The position numbers were made by a program, and so were the translations under genes. From NCBI RefSeq assembly GCF_036898095.1, contig NC_090746.1:58651922-58715921 (forward strand): 64,000 nt of DNA, in the 5' to 3' direction. Under the pieces are notes generated by a model that did not search any database, was not told where the DNA came from, and worked only from the letters and a program-made list of their open reading frames with translations. This DNA comes from Palaemon carinicauda. Its lineage: Eukaryota; Arthropoda; Malacostraca; Decapoda; Palaemonidae. How positions within the stretch are numbered: the first letter of the stretch is position 1; each line of letters begins with the position of its first letter. Below, one piece after another: positions 45,550-55,494 of this stretch.

Positions 45550-46798
45550 CAGACTAAAGGTATTAAACCAGTTGTTGTGCAGCCACCACAGGGCCGATAG
45601 AAAATGTATCGAGTCTATTGTGGGTTACGTATGACTCTTCCACACTCCCGCTTGTAAAACTTGCGCCACAAAATAGTTGCGTTTGAAGGCCAGGGACATA
45701 GGTACACCTCTCACATCATGAGCTGTGGGTCGATGTGTCGGAGGAGGATCTGGATTCAGTGAGAGGTCAATGACCTTGCGGATCCCAGCAGAGATGGTAT
45801 TTTTTGTTTTTTGTGACCCTCCTCTTGACCTTTCCCATGCTGACTAAAAGTTCTGGCACACTGGGACGAGCTGCTGCCATTCTTTTGAGGTAGTACCTCA
45901 AACTCCTTACTGGACATTGAAGCAGTTGATCCGAGTTGTTGGTTACAGAACGGAGAATCGTTACCTTGAACAAATCAAATCTAGGAACCACTACCCTTGG
46001 ATTCCGAGTCTTTGCTACAAACTGAAGCTTACCCCTACCCATCCCCTTGAACGGGCGATGTCATACAAGAGACGATGAACTTCACTAACTCTTGGCCAAA
46101 GCCAAGGTGAGTAGGAATACCGTCTTCAACGTGAGGTGGCAATCTATTGCCTGACGCAATGGTTCGTAGGGAGGACCCTTCAGGGACTTTGAAACCCGAA
46201 CTACATTCCATGGGGAAGGTCTCACTTCCTTTGGGGACAAGTAAGTTCATAACTCCTTATGAGGAGAGAAAGTTCCAGTGAAAAGGAAGTACGTATCTAC
46301 TCCTTTCAGTTTAAAGGCAAGACTCAAGAGCTAAACAACAGCCTTTTACTGCTGAAACCGAGAGGAGCATTTACTCTCGCAGATGCATGAAGAACTTCGC
46401 TATTGCTGGAATAGTGGCATCGAGGGGAGACCACCTTCCAAAACACTAACCATAGACATTCCACTTTGCCTGGTAGACTGAAGCTGAAGATCACAAGTGT
46501 CCAGACATCCTCTTCGCAACTTGTTGCAAAAATCATCTCTGAGTGAGGAGGTATTGGATAGTCTTCACGAGTGAAGTCCTAGCGAAGCTACTGCTTTGTG
46601 GAAGATGTTGGCATGTGGTTGTCTGAGTAGATCGTGTCAAGGAGGGAGCTCTCTTGGAAGCTCCATCAGGAGTTGCAGAAGGTATGGGAGCCATTCTGCG
46701 TGATGCCATAGTGGAGCTATGAGGGTCATCGAGAGAGACCAATGTTCTGTCCTTGTTGAGTACTCTTCTCGTCAGACAGAACACGGAAAAGGCATAAA
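45550..46798 (-). pseudogene. DIRS A3 tyrosine recombinase (3' part)
   Basis: Frames 45767-46042 (VTILRSVTNNSDQLLQCPVR, LRYYLKRMAAARP, MGKVKRRVTKNK) and 46035-46536 match the A1 recombinase at 12880-13560. Around box I a one-base deletion relative to A1 puts stops after LTLALAK (near 46090). Upstream pieces near 46533-46784 match the A1 linker (RSTQTTTCQHLPQS). Confidence 0.65.
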
Positions 46799-47115
46799 AT
46801 TATATTTTCATTATAAAATAAAGTTTTTAACATACTTACCCGGTGGATATATATATAGCTAACGCCTCTGATGTACGGCAGAAAATTCAAAACTCGCGGG
46901 CAATCGTAGATTGGGTAGCTAGGTGTACTACTAGCACCACCACTCGCCAGGATACTGGAACCATTCCACAAGTCCTCAAATCTTCTCTGCCCATAGGTCT
47001 CTAGAGGGGCGGAAGGGAGGGAGTTTAATTATATATATCCACCGGGTAAGTATGTTAAAAAATTTATTTTATAATGAAAATATCATTTTTAAACATTAGA
47101 CTTAGCCGGTGGATA
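46798..47115 (-). repeat. 3' inverted repeat and internal complementary region of B
   Basis: Near 47062-47110 the sequence reads TTTATAATGAAAATATCATTTT followed by TAAACATTAGACTTAGCCGG: the complements of the left and right termini joined, the DIRS circle-junction copy. Confidence 0.8.
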
Positions 47116-47492
47116 TATATATAGCTGATTGACACCCTTGGTGGAGGGTAAGAGACCAGCAGTAAACAACATAGGAATATAACTCAAGAGTTATGATAAA
47201 AAACTTAAGGGTTCGTACCTGATAAGGAAGCTGACTTATGATTCTCTGCCTCATTAGTCCGCTATCCTTATGAAGCCCAGCGATCCACTCAGGGGGCTGA
47301 AAGACCTCTAGGAGCTGTCATATCTGGGGTGAACACCCCTATGACAGGACCTCAACCAATACCCTTGATCTGGGCGCTCTCAAAAAACAAGTTTGACCAC
47401 CCGCTAAAATCAAAAGATTGCGGAAGACTGTCCCAGTCTCCTCATACAACCAAAAAGACAATAGTTTCAAGAGAAGAAAAAAGGTATTAGGA

Positions 47493-47825
47493 TTAGGGGA
47501 ATGTAGTGGTAGAACCTTCACCCACTACTGCACTCGCTGCTACAAATGGTCCCAAAGTGTAGCAGTCCTCGTAAAGAGTCTGGACATTCTTTAAATAATG
47601 TGAAGCGAACACAGATTTACTCCTCCAAAAGGTTGCGTCCATAATGCTTCGTAGGGATCGATTTTGCTAGAAAGCCACTGAAGTTACCACAGCTCTGACT
47701 TCATGTGTTCTTACTTTCAGCAATCTAAGATCAGCCTCACCGCAGTGAGCGTGAGCCTCTCTAATCAAGAACCTGACAAAATACGATAAGGCGTTCTTTA
47801 ACATCGGTAAGGAGGGCTTCTTGAC
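47493..47825 (-). pseudogene. Element B tyrosine recombinase, C-terminal part
   Basis: The minus strand reads YFVRFLIREAHAHCGEADLR, then VRTHEVRAVVTSVAF (HxxR box kept), then an in-frame TAG at about 47668, then SLRSIMDATFWRSKSVFASHYL with the nucleophile tyrosine, ending at a TAA at 47493-47495. The N-terminal part lies beyond the Ty3 insert at 52857-53344. Domain spacing equals that of element C. Confidence 0.8.
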
Positions 47826-47960
47826 TGTGGGATCCGTGTGTACGATATGTTTTCCCGCGCATTTATAAAGACGTGCGGAGCCTGTTGCAGGCACTTGTAA
47901 TCTGGGTATCTGATTAATAAACAATGAATCGTCATCGACTCTTCTTCTTCGACCCCAAGA
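47826..47960 (+). repeat. 5' LTR (135 bp)
   Basis: Unusually short. Contains TTTATAAAG (TATA-like) and GATTAATAAACAATG (AATAAA poly(A) signal) in the expected promoter-then-polyadenylation order. Directly followed by TGGCGCAGTGAG at 47961, which has the TGG start of a primer-binding site. Confidence 0.93.
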
Positions 47961-47980
47961 TGGCGCAGTGAGATATGAAC
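47961..47980 (+). promoter_or_regulatory. Putative tRNA primer-binding site
   Basis: TGGCGCAGTGAGATATGAAC begins at the first base after the 5' LTR, where the minus-strand primer binds. The tRNA species was not determined. Confidence 0.55.
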
Positions 47981-48005
47981 CTACGCCTGTGGAGCGTAGA
48001 TCAGG

Positions 48006-49178
48006 ATGGCACCACCTATTAGAACTCGTCTTGCAACGCCCTCCAGGAGGGCCATCGCAACTCCGTCACTTCGTCAGGCCCGCGACACCATTATGTCCCA
48101 GCAACGAGCTATCACTGCACTGCAAACCCAGGTGGCTAACCTGCCGGTAGCCGGAGTGCCACGGGTGTCCAATGCTTCAGCTCCTGAGAAGTGTGATGTG
48201 GAAATGTCTTCAGCGGCGTTCAGGACATGGAGGCGGTCTATGGAGTGCTGGATTCACCTGAACAGGTGGCCTAGTTTGGAGGCCGTCATGCACATCCGTC
48301 TTCTGTGTGTGCCAGCTCTACAGAGAGCTTTAGATGCAAAGTTCTCAGCGGCCCAATGGTCATGTGTGAGCCCCAAGGAGGCATTAGATAGCGTTGAAAA
48401 GCTAGTACTACGGTCATCCAACCAAGCAGTGCTATGGAGCGAATTCTTTAATGATGTTCAGGCCACGGATGAGCCTATCAATGTGTATTTTCAAAGGTGT
48501 TCTCAGTTAGCTCTAGATTGCAAGTTCGAGTGCCCACAGTGTAATTCCGATCTGTCTGAATATATGCTATTGCGTAAAGTGATGGTAGGGTTGAATAATT
48601 TAGTGCTTAAAAGAGAAATTTTTCAAAGTTATCATAGGTATGATAGCGTAGACGCCCTCAGGGCACAGTGCATAGCATTTGAAGCTGCGGTTAGGGATGT
48701 AGGTGAGAGCGGGAAAATTTCCCGCCAAATTGCAAGTTATCCGCCAGTCGAGGCAGCCAATGTCACGGAGGAGGGGGAGTGTGCAGCCGCCACTATCCAC
48801 CGTGCTGTGCATCGTACGCCGCCAACGAGGTGCGGCAACTGTGGCAGTTCGCACTCTGATAAGAATTCGTGTTTGGCCAAAGGTGTTACTTGTTATAATT
48901 GCCAGAAAGTGGGGCATTTGAAGAAATGCTGTAGGGGCAAACGTAAGGTCCTGCCAGAAGTATCTAGTGCTGTAGTGATTGCATCTACCGCCATTGCGGG
49001 ACAACCGTTATTAAATGTATCAGTGTCAGTGCCGGGGGGGAGGGAGTGTGTACCCACCACCGCCGTTGCCGATACGGGGGCCCAGGTTTGCGTCGCTGGC
49101 AGCGAGCTGTTGCAGCTGCTGCACCTCGACCCCGCGAAAGTTGAAAAGCAGCAGACGATGTTGCAGGCATTCGTTTGA
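48006..49178 (+). CDS. Ty3 element gag and start of protease
   Basis: 390 codons. Residues 60-240 form the gag body (FRTWRRSMECWIHLNRWP, WSEFFNDVQATDEPINVYF). A first Cys/His group is at 276-289 (CGNCGSSHSDKNSC) and a canonical CX2CX4HX4C zinc knuckle at 296-309 (CYNCQKVGHLKKCC), binding element RNA. The aspartic protease starts with VADTGAQVCVAG at 354-365 (catalytic DTG). The frame stops at 49176-49178 about 30 residues after DTGA, before the protease fold can be complete; the rest continues in the -1 frame. Confidence 0.85.
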   Translation: MAPPIRTRLATPSRRAIATPSLRQARDTIMSQQRAITALQTQVANLPVAGVPRVSNASAPEKCDVEMSSAAFRTWRRSMECWIHLNRWPSLEAVMHIRLLCVPALQRALDAKFSAAQWSCVSPKEALDSVEKLVLRSSNQAVLWSEFFNDVQATDEPINVYFQRCSQLALDCKFECPQCNSDLSEYMLLRKVMVGLNNLVLKREIFQSYHRYDSVDALRAQCIAFEAAVRDVGESGKISRQIASYPPVEAANVTEEGECAAATIHRAVHRTPPTRCGNCGSSHSDKNSCLAKGVTCYNCQKVGHLKKCCRGKRKVLPEVSSAVVIASTAIAGQPLLNVSVSVPGGRECVPTTAVADTGAQVCVAGSELLQLLHLDPAKVEKQQTMLQAFV

Positions 49179-52100
49179 AGTGTTTAGGGGCAACTAAGTG
49201 TTGTGTATCATTAAATGGTCGATCCTCTATGCAGGAGATTTTCTTCGTGAATTCTGCAACAAATTTATACTTGTCATTGTCAATGTGTAAAGAGTTGGGT
49301 CTAGTCCCAGCTACGTTCCCCTATCATCTCGCCAGTGTTGCCACCGTTGATACAGTAGAGGAGGTGGATCTCTCACGTCCGACAGTGTTACCATTCCCCC
49401 CGCTGGAAGAAAACGTTCCCTTACTTCAAGATTGGCTACTCCAACGTTTTTCGGCGACAACCTTCAACACCTCCAAGTCACCCCTCCCAGTTATGGAGGG
49501 CCCACCCCACCGCATCCACCTCGTCACCGGGGCCATACCCTATGCTTGCCACACACCTGCAGCGGTCCCAAAGCACTGGGAAGATGAAGTCAAGGCTCAG
49601 CTGGAGGAGGACGTACGTAGGGGCATCATCCAGCCAGTACCACCGGGGGTGGCCACAGAGTGGTGCGCCAGAATGGTAGTAGTGGCCAAAAAGGATGGCC
49701 ACCCGAGGAGGACAGTGGATTATCAGCGCTTAAATGCATGTTGCAAGAGGGAAACGCACCATACACCAGCACCCTTTGATATAGTATCTGGTGTACCTGT
49801 TCGAAGCTATAAGACTGTTGCAGATGCGTTCTGGGGTTTCCACCAGGTGGAGTTGGATGAGGACAGCCGAAGACTGACAACTTTCATAACCCCATGGGGC
49901 AGGTACCAGTATCGTCGCACCCCGATGGGCCACTGTGCAGCTTCCGATGCCTACACTCGACGGTTTGATGACGCAATTATGGATATTCCTCGCAAGTACA
50001 AGTGTGTAGACGACACCCTTCTGCATGACATAAGTGTTGAGGGAGCCTTTTGGCACACCTTTGATTTTCTGGCTACCTGCGCGAAGAAAGGCATTACCCT
50101 AAAACCAGAAAAGTTCTCATTTTGCAGGAGAGAGGCTACCTTTGTTGGTTTTCACCTGGGGTGGGACTCGTATGAGCCTACAAGTGAAAGGTTGGCTGCC
50201 ATAAGAGACTTTCCCATGCCAGCCCAACCATCAGTTACGGATATCAGATCCTGGTATGGTTTCGTCAACCAGCTGGCACCCTTTTTGGCCACCGCGCCCC
50301 TCATGGAGCCCTTCCGGGAACTACTGAAGAAATCTACAGGAAAGAAGGTATATTGGGACGAACAACTGCAACACAAGTTCCGACAGGCTCAAGATATTAT
50401 TTGTCGGCTGGCAAAGGATGGACTACGGTATTACGACAAGACTAGGCCTACAGCAGTAATCACAGATTGGAGTAGGGAAGGTATAGGTTTCGTTGTCCTG
50501 CAACAGTACTGTGGTTGTACCTCCCTAGAGACCCCTTTTTGTTGCAAAGGGGGTTGGCGGCTGGCTCTGTGTGGGAGTCGTCACCTGTCTGCTGCCGAAT
50601 CCGGATACGCAGCAGTGGAAGGAGAAGCTTTGGCAGTGGCCTGGTGTCTACGGAAAGCAAGATTGTTTCTGTTGGGATGCCCCTCCCTCATTATCGTAAC
50701 AGACCACCGCCCACTAGTGAAGCTTTTGGGGGATAGGGCCCTCACAGATGTGGTGAACCCAAGGTTATTCCGCCTTAAAGAAAAGACTCTGCAATATAAG
50801 TTCACAATAAAGTACCTGCCAGGAAAGTGGAATTCAGCAGCCGATTTTCTATCTCGGTACCCCTCCCTAATGGCAGTCCCAGATAAGGAGGACACCATAC
50901 AAGAAGAAGATATCTCCGCGGCGGTAGCAGCAGCAACAGTAGCTGTATTGAGCCAAGATGACGGTATTACAATGGACGAAGAGATGGTCATGGACGCAGC
51001 AAATAATGATCCCGTATACCAGCTGTTGCTTGCAAGAGTCCGTGCTGGGGACTGGCCTAAGAAAAAATCCCAAGAACTACAGTGTCTTCGACCCTTCTAC
51101 AGCGTAAGGGACAGGTTGGCTGCTGCACAAAGTATGGTGACATATACCCATGAGGAGGGGGCAGTGAGATTAGTGGTACCTGACTCATTACGTAATAAAG
51201 TAGCAAGGAACCTGCATGCCAGCCATCAAGGGCTAGATTCGATGTTACGTCGTGCAAGAGCAACCGTGTATTGGCCTGGAATAGCAGGCGACCTGGAACA
51301 ATGCCGAGCTTCCTGTGATGTCTGCAACCTGCACACGCCCTCTTCACCGCCAGAAGTCATGATTGTTACCCCTCCCCCTGAGTACCCCTTCCAGCAGACG
51401 GTGGCTGATCTCTTTCAACTTGAAGGACAAGTTTATTTGGCCTACGCTGACAGACTGACGGGTTGGCTAGAAATAGCGCATTTCCCCAAGGGAACTGGTT
51501 CCAACAAAATTATAGCGAAACTACGTGGCTACTTTTCCAGGTGGGGGGCTCCCGAGCAACTCTCCACTGATGGAGGCACTAACTTGGCTAGTGAGGAGAT
51601 GATGGACTTTCTTAAGAAATGGAGGGTTACTGTCCGCCTTTCATCTGCTCATTATCCGCAGTCAAATGGGAGGGCAGAGGCTGCTGTGAAATCCGCCAAA
51701 AGAATCATCCGCTCGAACACGGGGGCCAACGGTAGTTTGGACAACGACAGGTGCACACAGGCAATGCTGCAATACCTGAATACGCCCTTGAGAGAGATAG
51801 GCAAGTCACCAGCTCAACTAGCAACAGGAAGAGCACTTCGTGATGGTGTTCCTACAGCAAGACAGCAGTATAAGGTAGATCGCCACTGGAGAAGAACCCT
51901 TCGACAGCGGGAAATATTGATGGCATCGTCTAGTGACAGATTTCCCCAATCACCAAGACAACGCTCTTGCAACATGACTCCATTGCATGAGGGCACCCAG
52001 GTTAGGATTCAAGATCCCGGGGCTAAAAGGTGGGACAGATCAGGTGTCATCATCTCCCATCACCCATACCGGCAGTACAAAGTAAGGCTTGACGGGAGTG

Positions 52101-52315
52101 GAAGGTTATCATTGCGCAACAGAAAACATTTAAAGGGACAGATAGCTTGTCCCACGCCCAGCCCACCGTCTGACCCAACCCCTAGCACCACACCAGCTGA
52201 CAGCAGCAGTGAGAGCCCGCCCAGGTCTAGCTCCCCCACACCCAGTCTACCCCGTGCTACGAGACCGCAACGCTCCAGGAAAGAACCTGGCTGGCTCACT
52301 GAATTTGTTAAATAA
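49175..52315 (+). CDS. Ty3 element pol: protease end, RT, RNase H, integrase
   Basis: 1046 codons, -1 relative to gag; a true start is not evident (the frame begins at a TTG by convention). Residues 1-50 look like the protease C-terminal half. RT is at about 130-400 (RMVVVAKKDGHPRRTVDYQR, FITPWGRYQYRRTPMG, and CVDD at 277-280 with both catalytic Asp, Cys in place of the usual Tyr/Phe). RNase H follows (VITDWSREGIGFVV, GEALAVAW, VTDHRPLV). The integrase zinc domain has HASHQG and CRASCDVC. The catalytic triad is D in VADLF, D in STDGGTN and E in GRAEAAV, with exactly 35 residues between the last two. The C-terminal 60 residues are Ser/Pro/Thr-rich. Resembles K02A2.6-like Ty3 elements. Confidence 0.93.
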   Translation: MKCLGATKCCVSLNGRSSMQEIFFVNSATNLYLSLSMCKELGLVPATFPYHLASVATVDTVEEVDLSRPTVLPFPPLEENVPLLQDWLLQRFSATTFNTSKSPLPVMEGPPHRIHLVTGAIPYACHTPAAVPKHWEDEVKAQLEEDVRRGIIQPVPPGVATEWCARMVVVAKKDGHPRRTVDYQRLNACCKRETHHTPAPFDIVSGVPVRSYKTVADAFWGFHQVELDEDSRRLTTFITPWGRYQYRRTPMGHCAASDAYTRRFDDAIMDIPRKYKCVDDTLLHDISVEGAFWHTFDFLATCAKKGITLKPEKFSFCRREATFVGFHLGWDSYEPTSERLAAIRDFPMPAQPSVTDIRSWYGFVNQLAPFLATAPLMEPFRELLKKSTGKKVYWDEQLQHKFRQAQDIICRLAKDGLRYYDKTRPTAVITDWSREGIGFVVLQQYCGCTSLETPFCCKGGWRLALCGSRHLSAAESGYAAVEGEALAVAWCLRKARLFLLGCPSLIIVTDHRPLVKLLGDRALTDVVNPRLFRLKEKTLQYKFTIKYLPGKWNSAADFLSRYPSLMAVPDKEDTIQEEDISAAVAAATVAVLSQDDGITMDEEMVMDAANNDPVYQLLLARVRAGDWPKKKSQELQCLRPFYSVRDRLAAAQSMVTYTHEEGAVRLVVPDSLRNKVARNLHASHQGLDSMLRRARATVYWPGIAGDLEQCRASCDVCNLHTPSSPPEVMIVTPPPEYPFQQTVADLFQLEGQVYLAYADRLTGWLEIAHFPKGTGSNKIIAKLRGYFSRWGAPEQLSTDGGTNLASEEMMDFLKKWRVTVRLSSAHYPQSNGRAEAAVKSAKRIIRSNTGANGSLDNDRCTQAMLQYLNTPLREIGKSPAQLATGRALRDGVPTARQQYKVDRHWRRTLRQREILMASSSDRFPQSPRQRSCNMTPLHEGTQVRIQDPGAKRWDRSGVIISHHPYRQYKVRLDGSGRLSLRNRKHLKGQIACPTPSPPSDPTPSTTPADSSSESPPRSSSPTPSLPRATRPQRSRKEPGWLTEFVK

Positions 52316-52716
52316 TATGTAATTGTCATTGCTTTTGTGTACTGCTAGCCTATAAATAGATGATTTCCTTGTCCACGTGTTATTATGGATTTTTTTTTTT
52401 TTTTTTTTTTTTAAGAATTATTGAAAATTCATGCTATACTATACATCTGATAGTGTTGCTCACATTGCTTTGTTCTGTGAATGTTTTAATTTTTTCTTGT
52501 ATGGCTATGTTTGCAGTATGCAGTTGATCCATTTCTATTATGCCAATTTGACCCATTTTTATTAAGCGATTATTGATTTATTTACTCTGATTATTTTTGT
52601 GTAGCTAGATGCTACATTGTGCATCCTATCTGTTTTGTTACTGATTTACCCCAATTGATAATTATCAGATTGCAGTGTAATTGTTGTAATTATTACATGT
52701 CAATCTTGGAGGGGCA
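52316..52716 (+). other. Ty3 element 3' untranslated region and polypurine tract
   Basis: AT-rich non-coding stretch with a T run at 52391-52413. GGAGGGGC at 52708-52715, just before the 3' LTR, is the likely polypurine tract priming plus-strand synthesis. No envelope-like frame. Confidence 0.65.
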
Positions 52717-52851
52717 TGTGGGATCCGTGTGTACGATATGTTTTCCCGCGCATTTATAAAGACGTGCGGAGCCTGTTGCAGGCACTTGTAATCTGGGTAT
52801 CTGATTAATAAACAATGAATCGTCATCGACTCTTCTTCTTCGACCCCAAGA
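52717..52851 (+). repeat. 3' LTR (135 bp)
   Basis: I find no difference from the 5' LTR. Followed by TTGAC, the target-site duplicate, after which element B continues with CGAACACCATAAGGC, matching element C near 32618. Confidence 0.93.
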
Positions 52852-52856
52852 TTGAC

Positions 52857-53420
52857 CGAACACCATAAGGCTTCAGACTCGCCTCGTAAATTCTTGGTTC
52901 TGTCTAGGCAAAATTTAAGAGCTCTCACAAGGCACAGGACCTTCTCTATTTCGTCACCAACCTCATCTGACAGGTTGGGAATCTCAAAAGATTTCGGCCA
53001 TGGATGGGAAGGACGCTCATTCTTGGCCAAGAAACCAAGTTGCAAGGAGTTACTGCCTTGCCAGTACAGAAGCCGACGTTCTTACTGAAGGCATGAACCT
53101 CACTAACACTCTTCGCAGTCGCTATACTCACTAGAAAAAGTGCCTTTAAGGTGTGATCTTTAAAAGAGGCTAAGTGTAAAGGTTCAAATTTCTCAGACAT
53201 AAGAAATTTCAGGACAACATCCAGATTCCAAGCTGGAGTCACTATCCGATGCTCCTTGGAAGTCTCGAAGGACTTGAGAAGGTCTTGAAGGTCATTATTG
53301 TTCGAGAGGTCTAGGTTCCTGTACCTGAAAACCGTAGCCAACATGCTCCTGTAACCTTTAATGGTAGAGGAGGAAAAGTTACGTTCACTCCTAAGGTGTA
53401 GCAGGAAGTCAGCTATTTGG
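52857..53420 (-). pseudogene. Element B tyrosine recombinase, N-terminal part
   Basis: Frame 52946-53344 reads LATVFRYRNLDLSNNNDLQD, SWNLDVVLKFL-like sequence, and LFLVSIATAKSVSEVHAF. Element C has ATAKRVSEV at this place, so the box I catalytic Arg is Ser here (AGT codon). The coding continues past the Ty3 insert at 47825. Confidence 0.78.
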
Positions 53421-54713
53421 GCTATAGAGGTATCGGACGAGGAAATTGAGGTGGCTTTACACCAATCTCAAAACACCTCCCATTTGGACTGGTAGATCCT
53501 GATGGTAGAGGATCTCCTTGCTCTGGCAATCGCTCTAGCTGCCTCCTTCGAAAAGCCTCGAGCTCTCGAGAGTCTCTCAATAGTCTGAAGGCAGTTAGAC
53601 GAAGAGCATGGAGGTTTTGATGGAACCTTTTCATGTGCGGTTGCTGGAGCAGATCTAACCTCATTGGCAGGCTTCTTGGTATGTCCACCATCCATTGATG
53701 TACCTCGGTGTACCATTCTCTTGATGGCCAGAGGGGAGCAACCAATGTCGACTTGGTCCCTTCGTGAGAGGCGAACTTTTGTAGGACTTTGTAGAGGATT
53801 TTGAAGGGGGGAACGCATACACTTCCATGTGAGACCAGTCCAGCAAGAACGTGTCGATGTGGATCGCCTCTAGATCTGGAACTGGAGAGCAGTATGTTGC
53901 AAGCCTCTTCGTTCTCGAGGTTGCGAATAGGTCTATGGACAGACGTCCCCATATCCGCCATAGTTTCTCGCAAACCTCCTGATGCAGAGTCCATTATGTG
54001 GGAATGACTTGGCCTCTTCTGCTGAGGCAGTCTGCCATCACGTTCCTTTCTCCCTGTATGAACTTTGTTAGTAAGGTGATGTTTCTCTCCTTTGTCCAAA
54101 CCAGAAGCTCCCTTGCAGTGAAGTAAAGGGACTGCGAGTGGGTCCCGCCTTTCTTGGAAATGTAGGCTAACGCTGTGGTGTTGTCTGCGTTTACTTGCAC
54201 TACCTTGTTTCGGATTAGTCTTTCGAAACTTTGAAGGGCCAAAAGAACTGCCAGAAGCTCCTTCTGGTTGATGTGAAGACTCTCCTGGTCTTTGGTCCAT
54301 AGACCCCAGCATTCTAGTTTGCCTAGTGTTGCTCCCCACCCCGAGTCCGAGGCGTCTGTGCACAACACATGGTCTGGGTTCTTGTGTGCTGGAGAGAGGC
54401 CCTCCTGAAGTCTGAGATTGTCATCCCACCTTTTCAAGCAACTCTTGACCGTCTCTGGAAGCGGAATGGTCACTGCTTCTAAGCCCTTCTCCTTGTCCCA
54501 ATGCTGGTTGAGGTGAAACTGGAGAGGGCGAAGATGGAGTCTCCCTAGGGAAACAAACTGCTCCAGTGACGAGAGTGTTCCCAGCAGACTCATCCACTTC
54601 CTTACAGAACAAAGGCTATTCCTTCGGTAAACACGAATCTTTATGAGAGCTTGTTCTAGTCTTGTGGGAGATGGAAAAGCCCGAAAAACTAGACTCCGTA
54701 TCTCCATCCCCAA
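53421..54713 (-). pseudogene. Element B RNase H and linker
   Basis: Frame 53994-54713 contains RKWMSLLGTLSSLEQFVSLG (RT thumb), VLCTDASDSGWGATLG (catalytic Asp), INQKELLAVL (Glu), VNADNTTALAYISKKGGTHS (Asp) and FIQGERNVMADCLSRRG, so the RNase H catalytic residues look complete. It stops after QVIPT (a TGG to stop change fits the following WTL-type context). The linker continues in another frame as PPFKILYKVLQKFASHEGTK and RLDLLQQPHMKRFHQN. Confidence 0.8.
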
Positions 54714-54736
54714 ATAGAGAATTGTTTGAGATGGGG

Positions 54737-55494
54737 TCAGCGAGACTTCTCCTCGTTGACTAGGAGACCCAACTCCTTCGTTAGGGCCAAAGTCAATCTG
54801 AGATCCTTCAGGCAGCGATCAAAGGACGACGCCCTGAGTAACCAGTCGTCTAGGTATAGGGAGGCTCTGATACCTGTCGAATGCAGGAAGCTCGACACGT
54901 TCCGCATGAGTTTTGTAAACACAAGAGGGGCGGTGCTGAGACCGAAGCACAGAGCTCAAAATTGGAAAAGGTCGGATGAATCAGGATGTGGAAGTATGCG
55001 TCTTGGAGGTCTAGAGAGACCATCCAGTCGCCTTCCTTTACTGCTGCTTGCACAGACTTGGAAGTCTCCATTGTGAACTTAGATTTCAGAATGAATGCGT
55101 TGAGCGCGCTCACATCCAGCACTGGTCTCCAACCCCCTGAGTTCTTTGGAACTAGGAAGAGGCGGTTGTAAAAGCCTAGAGACTGGTGGTTTAGCACCTT
55201 CACCACAGCCCCCTTTTTTAACAAAAGGGACACCTGTAGGCGCAAAGCTTGTCTTCTTGCATCCTCCCGGTATCTGGGAGAGAGATCTATCGGCTCTTGG
55301 ACTAGAGGAGGTTTCTTTGCAAAGGGTATTTTGTACCCCTCCTTCAACAAGAGGACAGACCACTGATCTGCTCCTCTTCTCTCCCAAGCCTGCCAGAAGT
55401 TCTTCAATCTGGCCCCTACTGCTGTCTGAAGTTGAGGGCAGTCAGACTCTGCCACGACCTGATCTAGCTCCCCTCCTTTTACCTCCTCTTCCAT
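54737..55494 (-). pseudogene. Element B reverse transcriptase
   Basis: Frame 54850-55494 has LGFYNRLFLVPKNSGGWRP, LNAFILKSKFTMETSKSV, and SLDLQDAYFHILIHP, then goes out of frame near 54960. Frame 54737-54922 carries GIRASLYLDDWLLRASSFDR with an intact YxDD box. A frameshift lies between them. Confidence 0.82.

Larger units (their letters stand above)
47826..52851 (+). mobile_element. Ty3/Gypsy LTR retrotransposon with 135-bp LTRs
   Basis: Two 135-bp direct repeats (47826-47960 and 52717-52851), which I read as identical base for base, start TGTGGGATCC and end CGACCCCAAGA. They are flanked by TTGAC on both sides (47821-47825 and 52852-52856), a 5-bp target duplication. Inside are gag (48006) and pol with RT, RNase H and integrase in that order, the Ty3 order. 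No envelope frame is seen after integrase, so it is a retrotransposon rather than an envelope-bearing form. It interrupts the recombinase of DIRS element B. Identical LTRs mean very recent insertion. Confidence 0.95.

Noticed and set aside
52316..52716. Possible envelope gene after the Ty3 integrase
   Set aside because: The stretch is AT-rich with stops in all frames and includes a long T run.
53990..54363. N-terminal part of the 313-codon frame starting at 54363
   Set aside because: It overlaps the RNase H coding frame and is out of frame; only its C-terminal part (after about 53820) reads as the genuine linker.
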